Shown: positions 34,646 to 44,145 of the stretch, one piece after another
How positions within the stretch are numbered: the stretch's first letter is position 1
Layout of the letters: every line of letters starts with the position of its first letter
Source of the DNA: Lentibacillus daqui
GTDB taxonomy: Bacteria; Bacillota; Bacilli; Bacillales; Amphibacillaceae
DNA: 64,000 nt
Assembly (NCBI RefSeq): GCF_027186265.1
Contig: NZ_CP114176.1
Coordinates: 62,001-126,000, forward strand
Reading direction: 5' to 3'
Notes under the pieces: model-generated
Told to the model about the DNA's origin: nothing
Seen by the model: only the letters and a program-made list of their open reading frames with translations
Databases searched by the model: none
Position numbers and translations under genes: made by a program

Positions 34646-37072
34646 ATGATGTTTGGACGTTTTACAGAACGAGCGCAAAAAGTTTTGGCGCTGTCTCAAG
34701 AAGAAGCGGTCAGACTTGGCCATAACAATATTGGTACAGAACATATTCTCTTGGGACTTGTTCGTGAAGGTGATGGTATTGCTGCCAAAGCATTGCAATC
34801 CTTAGGCCTTGAGGTAGAGAAGATCCAGCAGGAAGTAGAGGAATTAATTGGTGTTGGCAAGCAGGCCATGCAAACGATACATTATACACCACGTGCCAAA
34901 AAGGTAGTTGAGTTATCACAAGATGAAGCAAGAAAGTTAGGTCATTCCTATGTTGGTACGGAACATATTCTATTAGGATTGATTCGGGAAGGGGAAGGTG
35001 TCGCTGCACGGGTGTTAAATAACCTGGGAGTCAGCTTGAATAAAGCGCGTCAGCAGGTACTTCAACTGCTCGGTAGTAATGAATCACAAGCGGGCAGACA
35101 AGGCCGTGGCCAGTCGGCTAATGCTAATACTCCGACACTGGATTCATTGGCAAGGGATCTGACGGCAACAGCCAAGGACGGCAATGTTGACCCTGTAATT
35201 GGCCGTAGTAAAGAAATTGAACGTGTGATTCAAGTACTAAGCAGACGGACCAAGAATAATCCGGTATTAATCGGTGAGCCTGGTGTTGGGAAAACCGCTG
35301 TTGCGGAAGGTCTGGCCCAGCAAATCGTTGATAATGAGGTTCCGGAAACATTGCGCGATAAACGGGTGATGACGCTTGACATGGGGACCGTTGTTGCTGG
35401 TACCAAATACCGCGGAGAGTTTGAAGATCGCCTCAAGAAGGTGATGGAGGAAATCCGCCAGGCAGGCAATATTATTTTATTTATTGATGAATTGCATACA
35501 TTAATCGGGGCCGGTGGTGCAGAAGGTGCGATCGATGCATCAAATATCTTGAAACCATCCCTGTCCCGCGGTGAATTGCAGTGCATTGGTGCGACAACTT
35601 TAGATGAATATCGTAAATATATTGAAAAGGATGCCGCGCTTGAACGCCGATTCCAGCCAATTCAGGTGGATGAACCAACATTGGAGGAAACGGTCTTGAT
35701 CTTAAAGGGGCTTCGCGATCGTTATGAAGCACATCACCGGGTAACGATTACTGATGAGGCGATTGATGCGGCCGCAAATTTATCTGATCGCTACATATCA
35801 GATCGGTTTCTCCCGGATAAGGCGATTGATTTGATTGATGAGGCTGGATCCAAGGTGCGCCTGCGTTCATATACAGTTCCACCAGATCTAAAGCAATTGG
35901 AACAAAAATTGGAAGAAGTACGTAAGGAAAAAGATGCGGCAGTGCAAAGTCAGGAGTTTGAAAAGGCAGCATCTTTACGTGACTCCGAACAACGGTTGCG
36001 GGAAGAACTGGAGACAACGAAAAACCAGTGGAAAGAAAAACAGGGGCAAGAGAGTTCCGAAGTCACTGTAGAAGATATTGCCAACGTTGTATCCATCTGG
36101 ACTGGTGTTCCAGTTGCAAGGCTTACCAAAGATGAGAGCGAACGGTTATTGAACATGGAAGAAATCTTACATGATCGGGTGATTGGCCAGCAAGAAGCAG
36201 TAAATGCAGTTGCCAAAGCGATTCGCCGGGCTCGTGCCGGATTGAAGGATCCAAAGCGTCCGATTGGTTCATTTATCTTTCTTGGACCTACAGGGGTTGG
36301 AAAAACGGAATTAGCGCGTGCTTTGGCCGAAGTCATGTTTGCCGATGAAGATGCGATGATTCGTATTGATATGTCGGAATACATGGAAAAACATGCAACA
36401 TCAAGGTTGGTAGGTTCACCTCCAGGATATGTCGGCTATGAAGAAGGCGGGCAGCTAACAGAAAAAGTACGTAGAAAACCATATTCGGTAGTATTGCTTG
36501 ATGAAATCGAAAAGGCACATCCGGAAGTTTTTAATATTTTGTTGCAAGTACTGGAAGATGGACGGTTAACTGACTCTAAAGGCAGGGTGGTTGACTTTCG
36601 TAATACCGTATTAATTATGACTTCAAACGTTGGTGCCAGCGAGTTAAAGCGTAACAAGTATGTTGGCTTTAATCTTGGTGATGAAACCAGTGAATATAAA
36701 GATATGAAGTCGAAGGTAATGAATGAGTTGAAAAAAGCTTTCCGTCCCGAGTTTTTAAACAGGATCGATGAAACAATCGTCTTCCATTCATTGGAGAAAA
36801 AACATATGCGCAATATTGTCGAACTAATGGTTAAACAATTGCAGCAACGCCTATCTGAACAGGAAATTAATTTCTCACTAACGGATAAGGCACTTGACAA
36901 AATTGCCAATGAAGGTTTTGATCCCGAATACGGGGCTCGGCCGTTACGCCGGTCAATCCAAAAAAACGTGGAAGACTTGCTTTCAGAGGAATTATTAAAA
37001 GAAACGATAGCCAAGGGACAAAAGGTAAAAATCGGTTTAAACAATAAAGGTGAATTTATTGTATTGACGTAA
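34646..37072 (+). CDS. clpC: AAA+ unfoldase ClpC
   Basis: 808 residues. Two N-terminal Clp-N repeats (about 1-145; the second repeats the TEHILLGLIREGEG pattern of the first), AAA-1 with Walker A GEPGVGKT (about 211-218), a middle coiled-coil with UVR motif (about 410-465; KDAAVQSQEFEKAASLRDSE), and AAA-2 with GPTGVGKT (about 548-555) and SPPGYVGYEEGG. It feeds phospho-arginine-tagged and adaptor-bound proteins to ClpP. Last gene under the CtsR operator. Confidence 0.97.
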   Translation: MMFGRFTERAQKVLALSQEEAVRLGHNNIGTEHILLGLVREGDGIAAKALQSLGLEVEKIQQEVEELIGVGKQAMQTIHYTPRAKKVVELSQDEARKLGHSYVGTEHILLGLIREGEGVAARVLNNLGVSLNKARQQVLQLLGSNESQAGRQGRGQSANANTPTLDSLARDLTATAKDGNVDPVIGRSKEIERVIQVLSRRTKNNPVLIGEPGVGKTAVAEGLAQQIVDNEVPETLRDKRVMTLDMGTVVAGTKYRGEFEDRLKKVMEEIRQAGNIILFIDELHTLIGAGGAEGAIDASNILKPSLSRGELQCIGATTLDEYRKYIEKDAALERRFQPIQVDEPTLEETVLILKGLRDRYEAHHRVTITDEAIDAAANLSDRYISDRFLPDKAIDLIDEAGSKVRLRSYTVPPDLKQLEQKLEEVRKEKDAAVQSQEFEKAASLRDSEQRLREELETTKNQWKEKQGQESSEVTVEDIANVVSIWTGVPVARLTKDESERLLNMEEILHDRVIGQQEAVNAVAKAIRRARAGLKDPKRPIGSFIFLGPTGVGKTELARALAEVMFADEDAMIRIDMSEYMEKHATSRLVGSPPGYVGYEEGGQLTEKVRRKPYSVVLLDEIEKAHPEVFNILLQVLEDGRLTDSKGRVVDFRNTVLIMTSNVGASELKRNKYVGFNLGDETSEYKDMKSKVMNELKKAFRPEFLNRIDETIVFHSLEKKHMRNIVELMVKQLQQRLSEQEINFSLTDKALDKIANEGFDPEYGARPLRRSIQKNVEDLLSEELLKETIAKGQKVKIGLNNKGEFIVLT

Positions 37073-37086
37073 GGTAAAGATAAAAG

Positions 37087-37110
37087 AGCCAGTAGGGATA
37101 CCTGCTGGCT
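37087..37110 (+). terminator. Hairpin after clpC, weak terminator
   Basis: AGCCAGTAGG-GATA-CCTGCTGGCT, 10 bp with G-T pairs, followed by TAAATATT and not by a real T-run. Termination may be partial. Confidence 0.5.
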
Positions 37111-37139
37111 TAAATATTAAAAAGTTAAGTAGTATAAAA

Positions 37140-37335
37140 ATCCAGCCTCTATTCAGCATATGCCAGAATAGGCTCCGTCCGGCTCCAGCGCCCAGCTGCT
37201 AGTGTGCTTCCTTTATCTCCTGCGGTAGGAATGTTCGGTTAAAACCGCTGCTTTGCGCAGCAACACCGAACCACCCGTGTTGCACGGGCGCAGCACATAC
37301 GCCGCTAACCGGGTGCTTGCGCCTTTGCTCTTTGT
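37140..37335. repeat. GC-rich, hairpin-dense intergenic element
   Basis: About 195 bases, clearly more GC-rich than the flanks. Local palindromes: GTTCGGT (37233-37239) with ACCGAAC (37265-37271) around GCTGC/GCAGC; CCCGTG-TTG-CACGGG (37274-37288); and GCGCAGCAC with GTGCTTGCGC (about 37289-37329). The phrases GGCTCCAGCGCCCAGC and GGGTGCTTGCGCCTTTGCTC look like termini of an intergenic repeat common in Bacillaceae, as I recall. A short piece near 48602-48626 (GCCGCTGGAGCTAGAC) may be a relic of the same end. No coding potential that I can support. Confidence 0.5.
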
Positions 37336-37441
37336 ATGTGGCATTTTTATGGAATGGGAACTGGGGAATTGATAGATTGTTGTAACCTGAAAGATAGGTT
37401 TTTCGTGTACAATAGAGGAGAAGCGGAAAGGAATGGATAGT

Positions 37442-38815
37442 GTGGCAAAACGCAAGACGAAATTTGTGTGTCAGGCGTGCGGCTATGAATCAGCAAAGTG
37501 GATGGGGAAATGTCCAGGCTGTAATAGCTGGAATACGCTTGTGGAGGAAGTCGAAATAACCGGCGGCAAAAATGGACATCAAACAGAGCTGGATACCAAA
37601 CAGGCAAGTAAACCGGAAAGGATAACGGCGATTGCATCACAAAAGGAACCACGGGTGACAACATCGTTAAAAGAATTCAACCGGGTATTGGGTGGCGGGA
37701 TTGTTCCGGGTTCGCTTGTATTGATTGGTGGTGACCCAGGTATTGGCAAGTCCACATTGCTATTACAAATTTCCGCACAGCTTGCTGAAAAAGACCTTCA
37801 AGTGCTTTATATCTCTGGAGAAGAATCGGCCAGACAGACAAAACTTCGTGCCGATCGTCTGGGAATAACGGCCGATTCATTATACGTTTTGTCTGAAACC
37901 AATTTATTCGATATTTCCAATCAGATTGAGAAAATCAGTCCATCACTTGTTGTTATTGATTCAATTCAGACGATTTTTCGCGAAGAAGTTACCAGTGCTC
38001 CCGGTAGTGTATCACAGGTCCGGGAATGTACAAGTGAATTGATGAAAATCGCTAAAACCAATAGCATACCGATATTTATTGTTGGCCATGTAACCAAAGA
38101 AGGTGCCATCGCCGGGCCAAGGATGCTGGAGCATATGGTTGATGCTGTACTTTATTTTGAAGGGGAACGCCATCACACATACCGCATTTTGCGTAGTGTG
38201 AAAAATCGTTTTGGCAGTACCAATGAAATGGGAATCTTTGAAATGAAGGAGGCCGGTCTGCGTGAAGTGTTAAATCCATCAGAAATCTTTTTGGAAGAAC
38301 GATCACGTGGGGCATCCGGATCAACTGTTGTAGCCTCGATGGAAGGAACAAGACCTGTGCTTGTGGAGATTCAGGCATTGATATCACCCTCCAGTTTTGG
38401 AAATCCACGTCGAATGGCAACAGGAGTGGATGCTAACCGGGTTCCATTATTAATGGCTGTATTGGAAAAACGGGTTGGATTAATGTTACAGAACCAGGAT
38501 GCATATATTAAAGTTGCAGGTGGAGTGAAATTGGATGAACCGGCAATTGATTTGGCAATAGCAGTTGCGATTGCTTCCAGTTTTCGGGATCAGTCGACAA
38601 AGCCTGATGATATTTTTATTGGTGAGGTAGGATTAACAGGTGAAGTCAGACGTGTGTCCAGAATTGAACAACGTGTCAGAGAGGCAGCCAAGCTTGGTTT
38701 TAAACGTGTGATCTGTCCTGACAATAATTTGGACGGGTGGACGGCACCATCGTCCATTGAAGTAATTGGTGTGAAATCGGTGGAAGAGACACTGGAAGTG
38801 GGGCTTAAGTACTAA
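37442..38815 (+). CDS. radA: DNA repair protein RadA (Sms)
   Basis: 457 residues. N-terminal zinc finger (CQACGYESAKWMGKCPGC, Cys 10, 13, 24, 27), RecA-like ATPase with Walker A GGDPGIGKST (about 93-102), the RadA motif KNRFG (about 256) and a C-terminal Lon-protease-like domain. It extends recombination intermediates. GTG 37442 gives the family start MAKRKTKF with SD AAAGGA at good spacing; ATG 37433 lies on top of the SD. A TACAAT -10-like box at 37408-37413 lacks a good -35. In B. subtilis disA follows; here it does not. Confidence 0.94.
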   Translation: MAKRKTKFVCQACGYESAKWMGKCPGCNSWNTLVEEVEITGGKNGHQTELDTKQASKPERITAIASQKEPRVTTSLKEFNRVLGGGIVPGSLVLIGGDPGIGKSTLLLQISAQLAEKDLQVLYISGEESARQTKLRADRLGITADSLYVLSETNLFDISNQIEKISPSLVVIDSIQTIFREEVTSAPGSVSQVRECTSELMKIAKTNSIPIFIVGHVTKEGAIAGPRMLEHMVDAVLYFEGERHHTYRILRSVKNRFGSTNEMGIFEMKEAGLREVLNPSEIFLEERSRGASGSTVVASMEGTRPVLVEIQALISPSSFGNPRRMATGVDANRVPLLMAVLEKRVGLMLQNQDAYIKVAGGVKLDEPAIDLAIAVAIASSFRDQSTKPDDIFIGEVGLTGEVRRVSRIEQRVREAAKLGFKRVICPDNNLDGWTAPSSIEVIGVKSVEETLEVGLKY

Positions 38816-38843
38816 AACAGTCTGTGAATCTAGTTATTTTGGA

Positions 38844-38917
38844 TTGACTTTATTTTCATTTTGTGATAAAATTTTAAATTTATTCAATTGACTCACAGCT
38901 GTGCTATTCTATATAAT
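38844..38917 (+). promoter_or_regulatory. Two tandem promoters upstream of yacL
   Basis: First: TTGACT 38844-38849, 17 bases, TAAAAT 38867-38872. Second: TTGACT 38888-38893, 18 bases, TATAAT 38912-38917. Both fit sigma-A. Where disA is absent, yacL appears to have its own control. Confidence 0.65.
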
Positions 38918-38993
38918 GTTAGTAGCTATAATTTTATTTTCTCGGTTAATTTTTGAAAGAACAGGTAATACTATTGGTTAGGAGGTGACAGTA

Positions 38994-40091
38994 ATGCTGA
39001 AAAAAATTGTACATCTATTTTTCATTCTTACAGGTGGTACCATTGGGTATTTATATATACCGGATATCATTAAGTTATTAGATTTTACTAGTGCGAAATG
39101 GATCACATCCCCATATCTGGGCTTAATAATTGGTGCAGTAATTTTATTTATTTTCTCCTATTTGGTGGCAGATTATATTGTTAACTTCTTAAGATGGATA
39201 GAAGATGCATTGATTAGGATTCCCGTTGGAGATTTGTTGTTTGGAAGTTTAGGATTGATTGCCGGGCTGGTTGTTGCCTATCTTATCAACATACCATTAA
39301 GGTATATTGAGATTAGCCTGGTTTCACAGTTTGTTCCGTTATTTGTAACAATCTTGCTGGGCTACTTCGGTTTTCAAATCGGTTTTAGGCGCAGGGAAGA
39401 ATTAATGAACCTGTTTAATTTTAACAGAAAAGAAAAGAAGTCGGTGACGCCCCAGAATGAAAAGGCGGCGGAGCAACAGCAGCCAAAAGCAAAGATACTT
39501 GATACAAGTGTTATTATTGATGGTCGGATTGCCGATATATGCCAAACGAAATTTTTAGAAGGAACCATTGTGATTCCACAATTTGTTTTAGGGGAGTTGC
39601 AGCATATTGCTGATTCATCGGATGCATTGAAGCGAAATCGGGGAAGACGTGGACTTGATGTACTGAACCGTATTCAAAAAGAATTGCCTGTAAAGGTTGA
39701 AATCTATGAAGGTGATTTTGAGGACATTCAAGAGGTCGATAGTAAACTGATTAAACTTGCCAAGGTTATTAACGGAATTGTAGTAACGAACGATTTTAAC
39801 TTGAACAAGGTATGTGATCTGCAAGGTGTACGCGTTCTGAATATTAATGACCTGGCAAATGCAGTCAAGCCGGTTGTACTCCCGGGTGAGGAATTGGTTG
39901 TGCAGGTGATTAAGGACGGCAAAGAGCAGAATCAGGGCATCGCTTATTTGGATGATGGTACAATGATAGTTGTAGAAGAAGGGCGTAATTATATCGGCAA
40001 AACAATTGAAGTATTGATAACCAGTGTTTTGCAAACCTCTGCAGGCCGCATGATTTTCGCCAAACCAAAATTACTTGAAAAAGCATTGTAA
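38994..40091 (+). CDS. yacL: YacL, membrane PIN-TRAM domain protein
   Basis: 365 residues. About four transmembrane helices in the first 135 residues, a PIN nuclease-like domain from about 165 (ILDTSVIIDGRIADI, with later acidic residues in VVTNDFNLNKV) and a C-terminal TRAM domain (about 295-355; GIAYLDDGTMIVVEEGRNYIGK). PIN domains usually cut RNA; the substrate of YacL is not known. SD AGGAGG at 38980-38985 fixes ATG 38994; GTG 38985 lies within the SD. Confidence 0.92.
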   Translation: MLKKIVHLFFILTGGTIGYLYIPDIIKLLDFTSAKWITSPYLGLIIGAVILFIFSYLVADYIVNFLRWIEDALIRIPVGDLLFGSLGLIAGLVVAYLINIPLRYIEISLVSQFVPLFVTILLGYFGFQIGFRRREELMNLFNFNRKEKKSVTPQNEKAAEQQQPKAKILDTSVIIDGRIADICQTKFLEGTIVIPQFVLGELQHIADSSDALKRNRGRRGLDVLNRIQKELPVKVEIYEGDFEDIQEVDSKLIKLAKVINGIVVTNDFNLNKVCDLQGVRVLNINDLANAVKPVVLPGEELVVQVIKDGKEQNQGIAYLDDGTMIVVEEGRNYIGKTIEVLITSVLQTSAGRMIFAKPKLLEKAL

Positions 40092-40116
40092 AAGAGGTAT
40101 AACTTATTAAGAGTAG

Positions 40117-40157
40117 AAAAAGTGATAACATAAGTATAATGTTATCACTTTTTAATT
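40117..40157 (+). terminator. Terminator after yacL
   Basis: AAAAAGTGATAACAT with ATGTTATCACTTTTT, 15 bp around a 7-base loop, ending in a T-run. Confidence 0.92.
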
Positions 40158-40303
40158 TAAGGTTGTTTTCCAAAAGATATTGCTTCGGAATGAGGGAAAA
40201 ACCTTTTGGATGCGCTGGCTAAATAAAAAAGCGAGCATTAGGGTAAGACGTGCTCATACGAGTTAATGGGAATAATGAAGATGTAAAGGAAGGGGTACCA
40301 TTC

Positions 40304-41773
40304 ATGACCAATCAAGTACGTGTCCGTTATGCGCCAAGCCCAACCGGCCATTTGCATATTGGGAACGCAAGAACGGCACTTTTTAATTATTTATATGCAA
40401 AACATTTCGATGGCAAGTTTATTGTTCGTACAGAAGACACGGACGAAAAGCGGAATGTCGAAGGTGGCGAAGAGAGCCAATTTTATTATTTGAAATGGCT
40501 TGGTATCGAGTGGGATGAAGGTGCTGATGTTGGCGGCGAATATGGTCCATATCGGCAAATGGAGCGGCTGGATATTTATCAAAAGTATATTGATAAGTTG
40601 CTGGAAAGAGGTCTTGCATATAAATGCTATATGACCGAAGAAGAGCTTGATGCAGAACGTGAGGAACAACGGGCAAAAGGACAAGCACCAAAGTACTCCG
40701 GGGCGCATCGCGATTTAACTGCGGAACAAATTGCGGGCTATGAAGCCGAGGGTCGCAAACCAAGTATTCGTTTCCGTGTTCCGGATAACAAAACCTATAC
40801 GTTCCCGGATATTGTTCGAGGAAATATTACCTTTGAATCAAGTGATTTTGGTGACTGGGTGATTGTTAAAAAGAACGGCATACCAACTTATAATTTTGCG
40901 GTGGCAGTTGATGATCATTTGATGCAAATCTCCCATATACTACGTGGGGAAGAGCATATTTCCAATACACCGAAACAAATGATGATTTATGAAGCGTTTG
41001 GCTGGGAGCCGCCGCAATTTGGACATATGACCCTGATCTTGAATGAAGACCGGAAAAAGCTGAGTAAACGTGATGAACATATTGTCCAATTTATTGAGCA
41101 ATATCGTAATCTGGGGTATTTGCCGGAAACTTTATTCAACTTTATTACATTACTCGGCTGGTCACCGGTTGGCGAGGAAGAAATCTTTACAAAGGATCAA
41201 TTGATAGAGATGTTTGACCCGGATCGGTTGTCTACCTCCGCTGCTGTTTTCGACCCGCAAAAGCTAAAATGGATGAACAATGAATATATTAAGGCATTGG
41301 ATATGGAGACGTTTATTGACCTGACCTTACCGTATTTAGTTAAAGAAGGCAAAATACCGGCTGATATGGATGAAGATACAAGAGTGTGGGCGGAAAAGGT
41401 AGTTGCCTTGTACAAGGAACAGTTACGATATGGTGCAGAAATCGTAGAACTAACCGAATTGTTCTTCAGGAAACATATTGACTATGATGAGGCCTGCATG
41501 GAAGTATTACGGGAGGAACAGGTTCCGGAAGTACTTCAGGTATTTACCGATAAACTGATTCATCTGGACGATTTTAATAAAGACACGATCAAAGCACAAA
41601 TTAAAGCTACCCAAAAAGAAACGAAACATCGGGGTAAAAAGTTGTTTATGCCGATTCGCGTAGCAACTACCGGCCAAATGCATGGTCCGGAGTTGCCAAT
41701 GGCTATTGAGCTATTGGGAAAAGAAGTGGTGCTGGCCCGTCTGGATAAAATTCTTACACAGCTTGGGGCGTAA
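40304..41773 (+). CDS. gltX: Glutamyl-tRNA synthetase GltX
   Basis: 489 residues of a class I synthetase. HIGH motif in SPTGHLHIGNART (about 10-22) and KMSKS-type KLSKRDE (about 251-257). In Bacillaceae this enzyme is non-discriminating: it charges tRNA-Glu and also mischarges tRNA-Gln for the amidotransferase. SD AAGGAAGGGG sets ATG 40304; 18 in-frame codons upstream of it are not family-like. ispD and ispF, which precede gltX in B. subtilis, are absent. Confidence 0.97.
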   Translation: MTNQVRVRYAPSPTGHLHIGNARTALFNYLYAKHFDGKFIVRTEDTDEKRNVEGGEESQFYYLKWLGIEWDEGADVGGEYGPYRQMERLDIYQKYIDKLLERGLAYKCYMTEEELDAEREEQRAKGQAPKYSGAHRDLTAEQIAGYEAEGRKPSIRFRVPDNKTYTFPDIVRGNITFESSDFGDWVIVKKNGIPTYNFAVAVDDHLMQISHILRGEEHISNTPKQMMIYEAFGWEPPQFGHMTLILNEDRKKLSKRDEHIVQFIEQYRNLGYLPETLFNFITLLGWSPVGEEEIFTKDQLIEMFDPDRLSTSAAVFDPQKLKWMNNEYIKALDMETFIDLTLPYLVKEGKIPADMDEDTRVWAEKVVALYKEQLRYGAEIVELTELFFRKHIDYDEACMEVLREEQVPEVLQVFTDKLIHLDDFNKDTIKAQIKATQKETKHRGKKLFMPIRVATTGQMHGPELPMAIELLGKEVVLARLDKILTQLGA

Positions 41774-41777
41774 TGTG

Positions 41778-41806
41778 TTCACATTTAGGTGAAAATATAA
41801 TATAGT
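41778..41806 (+). promoter_or_regulatory. Predicted promoter of the cysE-cysS T-box unit
   Basis: TTCACA at 41778-41783, 17 bases, TATAGT at 41801-41806; an overlapping TATAAT lies at 41796-41801. The T-box leader begins shortly after. Confidence 0.5.
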
Positions 41807-41821
41807 AAAGGTAAGTATAAC

Positions 41822-42070
41822 AAAATATTGAACGTGGATAAGGAGAAGTAAAAAACGTCTTTTTACTCAGAGAGAATCACCATTGGCTGCGAGTGATTTT
41901 AAAAACCGTTTTCGAAATGCACCTTGGAGTCCGTTGTGGGGAGACAATCAACATGGCGGCGGTACCTTGCCGTTATCTGGATAGAAGTTGGGAGAGTATA
42001 TCTCCAAGCAGAGTGGGACCGCGCATTGGCGTCTCTGTGTAGTCGTTTTACACAGAGGCGCCTTTTTATT
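41822..42070 (+). promoter_or_regulatory. T-box riboswitch, probably cysteine-specific
   Basis: About 250-base leader with the T-box consensus AGAGTGGGACCGCG at 42010-42023. It is followed by a terminator (GGCGTCTCTGTGTA with TACACAGAGGCGCC, 42028-42062, then TTTTT) that the T-box antiterminator can replace. Stem I includes the GGAGAAGTA-type bulge near 41840 and the segment GAAATGCACCTTGGAGT near 41915-41931, where TGC (41918-41920) is the likely Cys specifier codon. Uncharged tRNA-Cys would then switch on cysE and cysS, matching their products. Confidence 0.9.
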
Positions 42071-42093
42071 AGAAAATTAAGGGGGTCGCTCGA

Positions 42094-42762
42094 ATGGGAA
42101 TTTTTAAACGAATGAAAGAAGATATGGACGTTGTTTTTGAACAGGATCCTGCTGCACGCACTTATTTTGAGGTTTTTCTGACATATTCCGGCTTGCATGC
42201 CATCTGGTCCCATCGGATTGCCCATGCCTTATATAAGCGGAATTTAAGGTTTCTTGCTCGGGCGATTTCGCAATTAAGCCGGTTCTTCACCGGAATAGAA
42301 ATCCATCCAGGCGCAAAAATTGGCCGGCGTTTTTTCATTGACCATGGCATGGGGGTTGTCATTGGTGAGACGTGTGAAATCGGAGATAACGTGACAGTAT
42401 TTCAGGGCGTCACGTTAGGTGGTACAGGAAAGGAAAAAGGCAAACGCCATCCAACAGTAAAAGATAATGCCTTGATCTCCACGGGTGCCAAGGTGCTGGG
42501 GTCCATTACGATTGGTGAAAGTGCTAAAGTGGGCGGCGGATCGGTAGTGTTACATGATGTTCCCGATCATGCAACGGTGGTCGGTATCCCCGGGAAAGTC
42601 GTTAAACAAAATGGGGAAAAGGTACGCCGTGATTTAGACCATCATAAAATGCCGGATCCCATTACTGATCGGTGTCAACAATTGCAGGAGGAAATCGACT
42701 CATTGCGAAAAGAACTAGCAGAATTGAAGGAAGGGAAACAACATGTCAATAACTCTTTATAA
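42094..42762 (+). CDS. cysE: Serine O-acetyltransferase CysE
   Basis: 222 residues. A helical N-terminal domain is followed by a left-handed beta-helix of hexapeptide repeats (IHPGAKIGRRFFIDHGMGVVIG onward to GGGSVVLHDVPDHATVVGIP). It makes O-acetylserine, the substrate of CysK at 15.9 kb. First gene after the T-box. SD AAGGGGG; the 3' end overlaps cysS by 20 bases, so the two are translationally linked. Confidence 0.96.
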   Translation: MGIFKRMKEDMDVVFEQDPAARTYFEVFLTYSGLHAIWSHRIAHALYKRNLRFLARAISQLSRFFTGIEIHPGAKIGRRFFIDHGMGVVIGETCEIGDNVTVFQGVTLGGTGKEKGKRHPTVKDNALISTGAKVLGSITIGESAKVGGGSVVLHDVPDHATVVGIPGKVVKQNGEKVRRDLDHHKMPDPITDRCQQLQEEIDSLRKELAELKEGKQHVNNSL

Positions 42763-44143
42763 TACACTGACACGCAAAAAGGAGACATTTGAACCGCTGG
42801 TACCGGGAAAGGTAAGCATGTATGTTTGCGGGCCGACCGTTTACAATTATATTCATATCGGGAATGCCAGGCCGGCGATTGTTTTTGATACGGTAAGAAG
42901 ATATCTGGAATATAGCGGGTATGATGTTGACTATATATTAAATTTCACCGATGTGGATGATAAGATTATTAAAGCAGCGAAAGAGGCAGGTGAAGACGTC
43001 CCGGAATTGGCAGATCGCTTTATTCAAGCATATTTGCAAGATGTCGGTGCATTGGGCGTAAAACAGGCAACATTGAATCCGCGCGTAACCGAAACAATGG
43101 ACGATATTATCGATTTTATCGCCACATTAATAGATAAAGGCTATGCCTATAGTGTGGATGGGGATGTGTATTTTAAACCACGTGCATTTGCCGGTTATGG
43201 AAAACTATCGCATCAATCCATCGATGAGCTCAGATCCGGTGCCAGAATTCAAATCGGCGAGAAAAAGACTGATCCTCTTGATTTTGCTTTATGGAAAAAG
43301 GCAAAATCCGATGAAATTGCCTGGGAAGCTCCCTGGGGGAAAGGGCGCCCTGGCTGGCATATAGAATGTTCGGCTATGGCGAGAAAGTATCTGGGTAACA
43401 CAATCGATATCCATGCGGGCGGACAGGATCTGACTTTCCCGCATCATGAAAATGAAATCGCCCAGTCGGAGGCATTGACGGGGGAGCCATTTGCGAGATA
43501 TTGGATGCATAATGGCTATATCAACATTGATAATGAAAAAATGTCCAAATCACTCGGGAACTTTGTTTTAACCAGAGAATTAATTGAGCAGCATGATCCA
43601 CAGGTTATCCGTTTCTTTATGCTAAGTGTCCATTACCGTAATCCGATTAATTTTAGTGCGGAATTGCTGGAAAGCGCCAAAAACAGTCTGGAACGAATCA
43701 AGACCGCCTATCATAACCTTGGATATCGCAAACAAACAAGTATGAATTTAAAACAGGATACAGATCAATGGTTGTTGAAAATAAACGATCTAAGGAAACA
43801 GTTTGAAACAGAAATGAATGATGATTTTAATACGGCGAATGCAATTTCGGTATTATTTGACCTGACGAAAGAAGCAAATGTTTATTTGGAATCCAGTCAA
43901 ACCTCAACAATGGTTATTGATGCTTTTCAAACAACAATAAAAGATTTACTTGGCGTTCTGGGCTTAACAATCGAGGAAGAGGAGGAGCTCCTGGATAATG
44001 AGATTGACGCACTTATTCAGGAACGGTCTCAGGCAAGGAAGGATCGCAATTTTAAACGAGCCGACGAAATTCGTGAGACGTTAAAGGCGAAACAGATTAT
44101 TCTGGAAGATACCCCGCAAGGAACACGCTGGAAAAGGGGCTAA
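42743..44143 (+). CDS. cysS: Cysteinyl-tRNA synthetase CysS
   Basis: 466 residues, class I. Zinc cysteine and HIGH motif region MYVCGPTVYNYIHIGNARP (about 27-44), WHIECSAMA with the second zinc Cys, HAGGQDLTFPHHENE with zinc histidine, and KMSKS (about 266-270). The C-terminal DALR-type helical domain ends RADEIRETLKAKQI. It charges tRNA-Cys and is controlled by the same T-box as cysE, so amino acid supply and use respond to the same signal. Confidence 0.97.
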   Translation: MSITLYNTLTRKKETFEPLVPGKVSMYVCGPTVYNYIHIGNARPAIVFDTVRRYLEYSGYDVDYILNFTDVDDKIIKAAKEAGEDVPELADRFIQAYLQDVGALGVKQATLNPRVTETMDDIIDFIATLIDKGYAYSVDGDVYFKPRAFAGYGKLSHQSIDELRSGARIQIGEKKTDPLDFALWKKAKSDEIAWEAPWGKGRPGWHIECSAMARKYLGNTIDIHAGGQDLTFPHHENEIAQSEALTGEPFARYWMHNGYINIDNEKMSKSLGNFVLTRELIEQHDPQVIRFFMLSVHYRNPINFSAELLESAKNSLERIKTAYHNLGYRKQTSMNLKQDTDQWLLKINDLRKQFETEMNDDFNTANAISVLFDLTKEANVYLESSQTSTMVIDAFQTTIKDLLGVLGLTIEEEEELLDNEIDALIQERSQARKDRNFKRADEIRETLKAKQIILEDTPQGTRWKRG

Positions 44144-44145
44144 TC

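Noticed and set aside
38816..38984. Remnant of disA between radA and yacL
   Set aside because: Reading all three forward frames of this gap gave nothing like DisA; it reads as a promoter region.
42094..42762. Second T-box between cysE and cysS
   Set aside because: The genes overlap by 20 bases; there is no leader between them.
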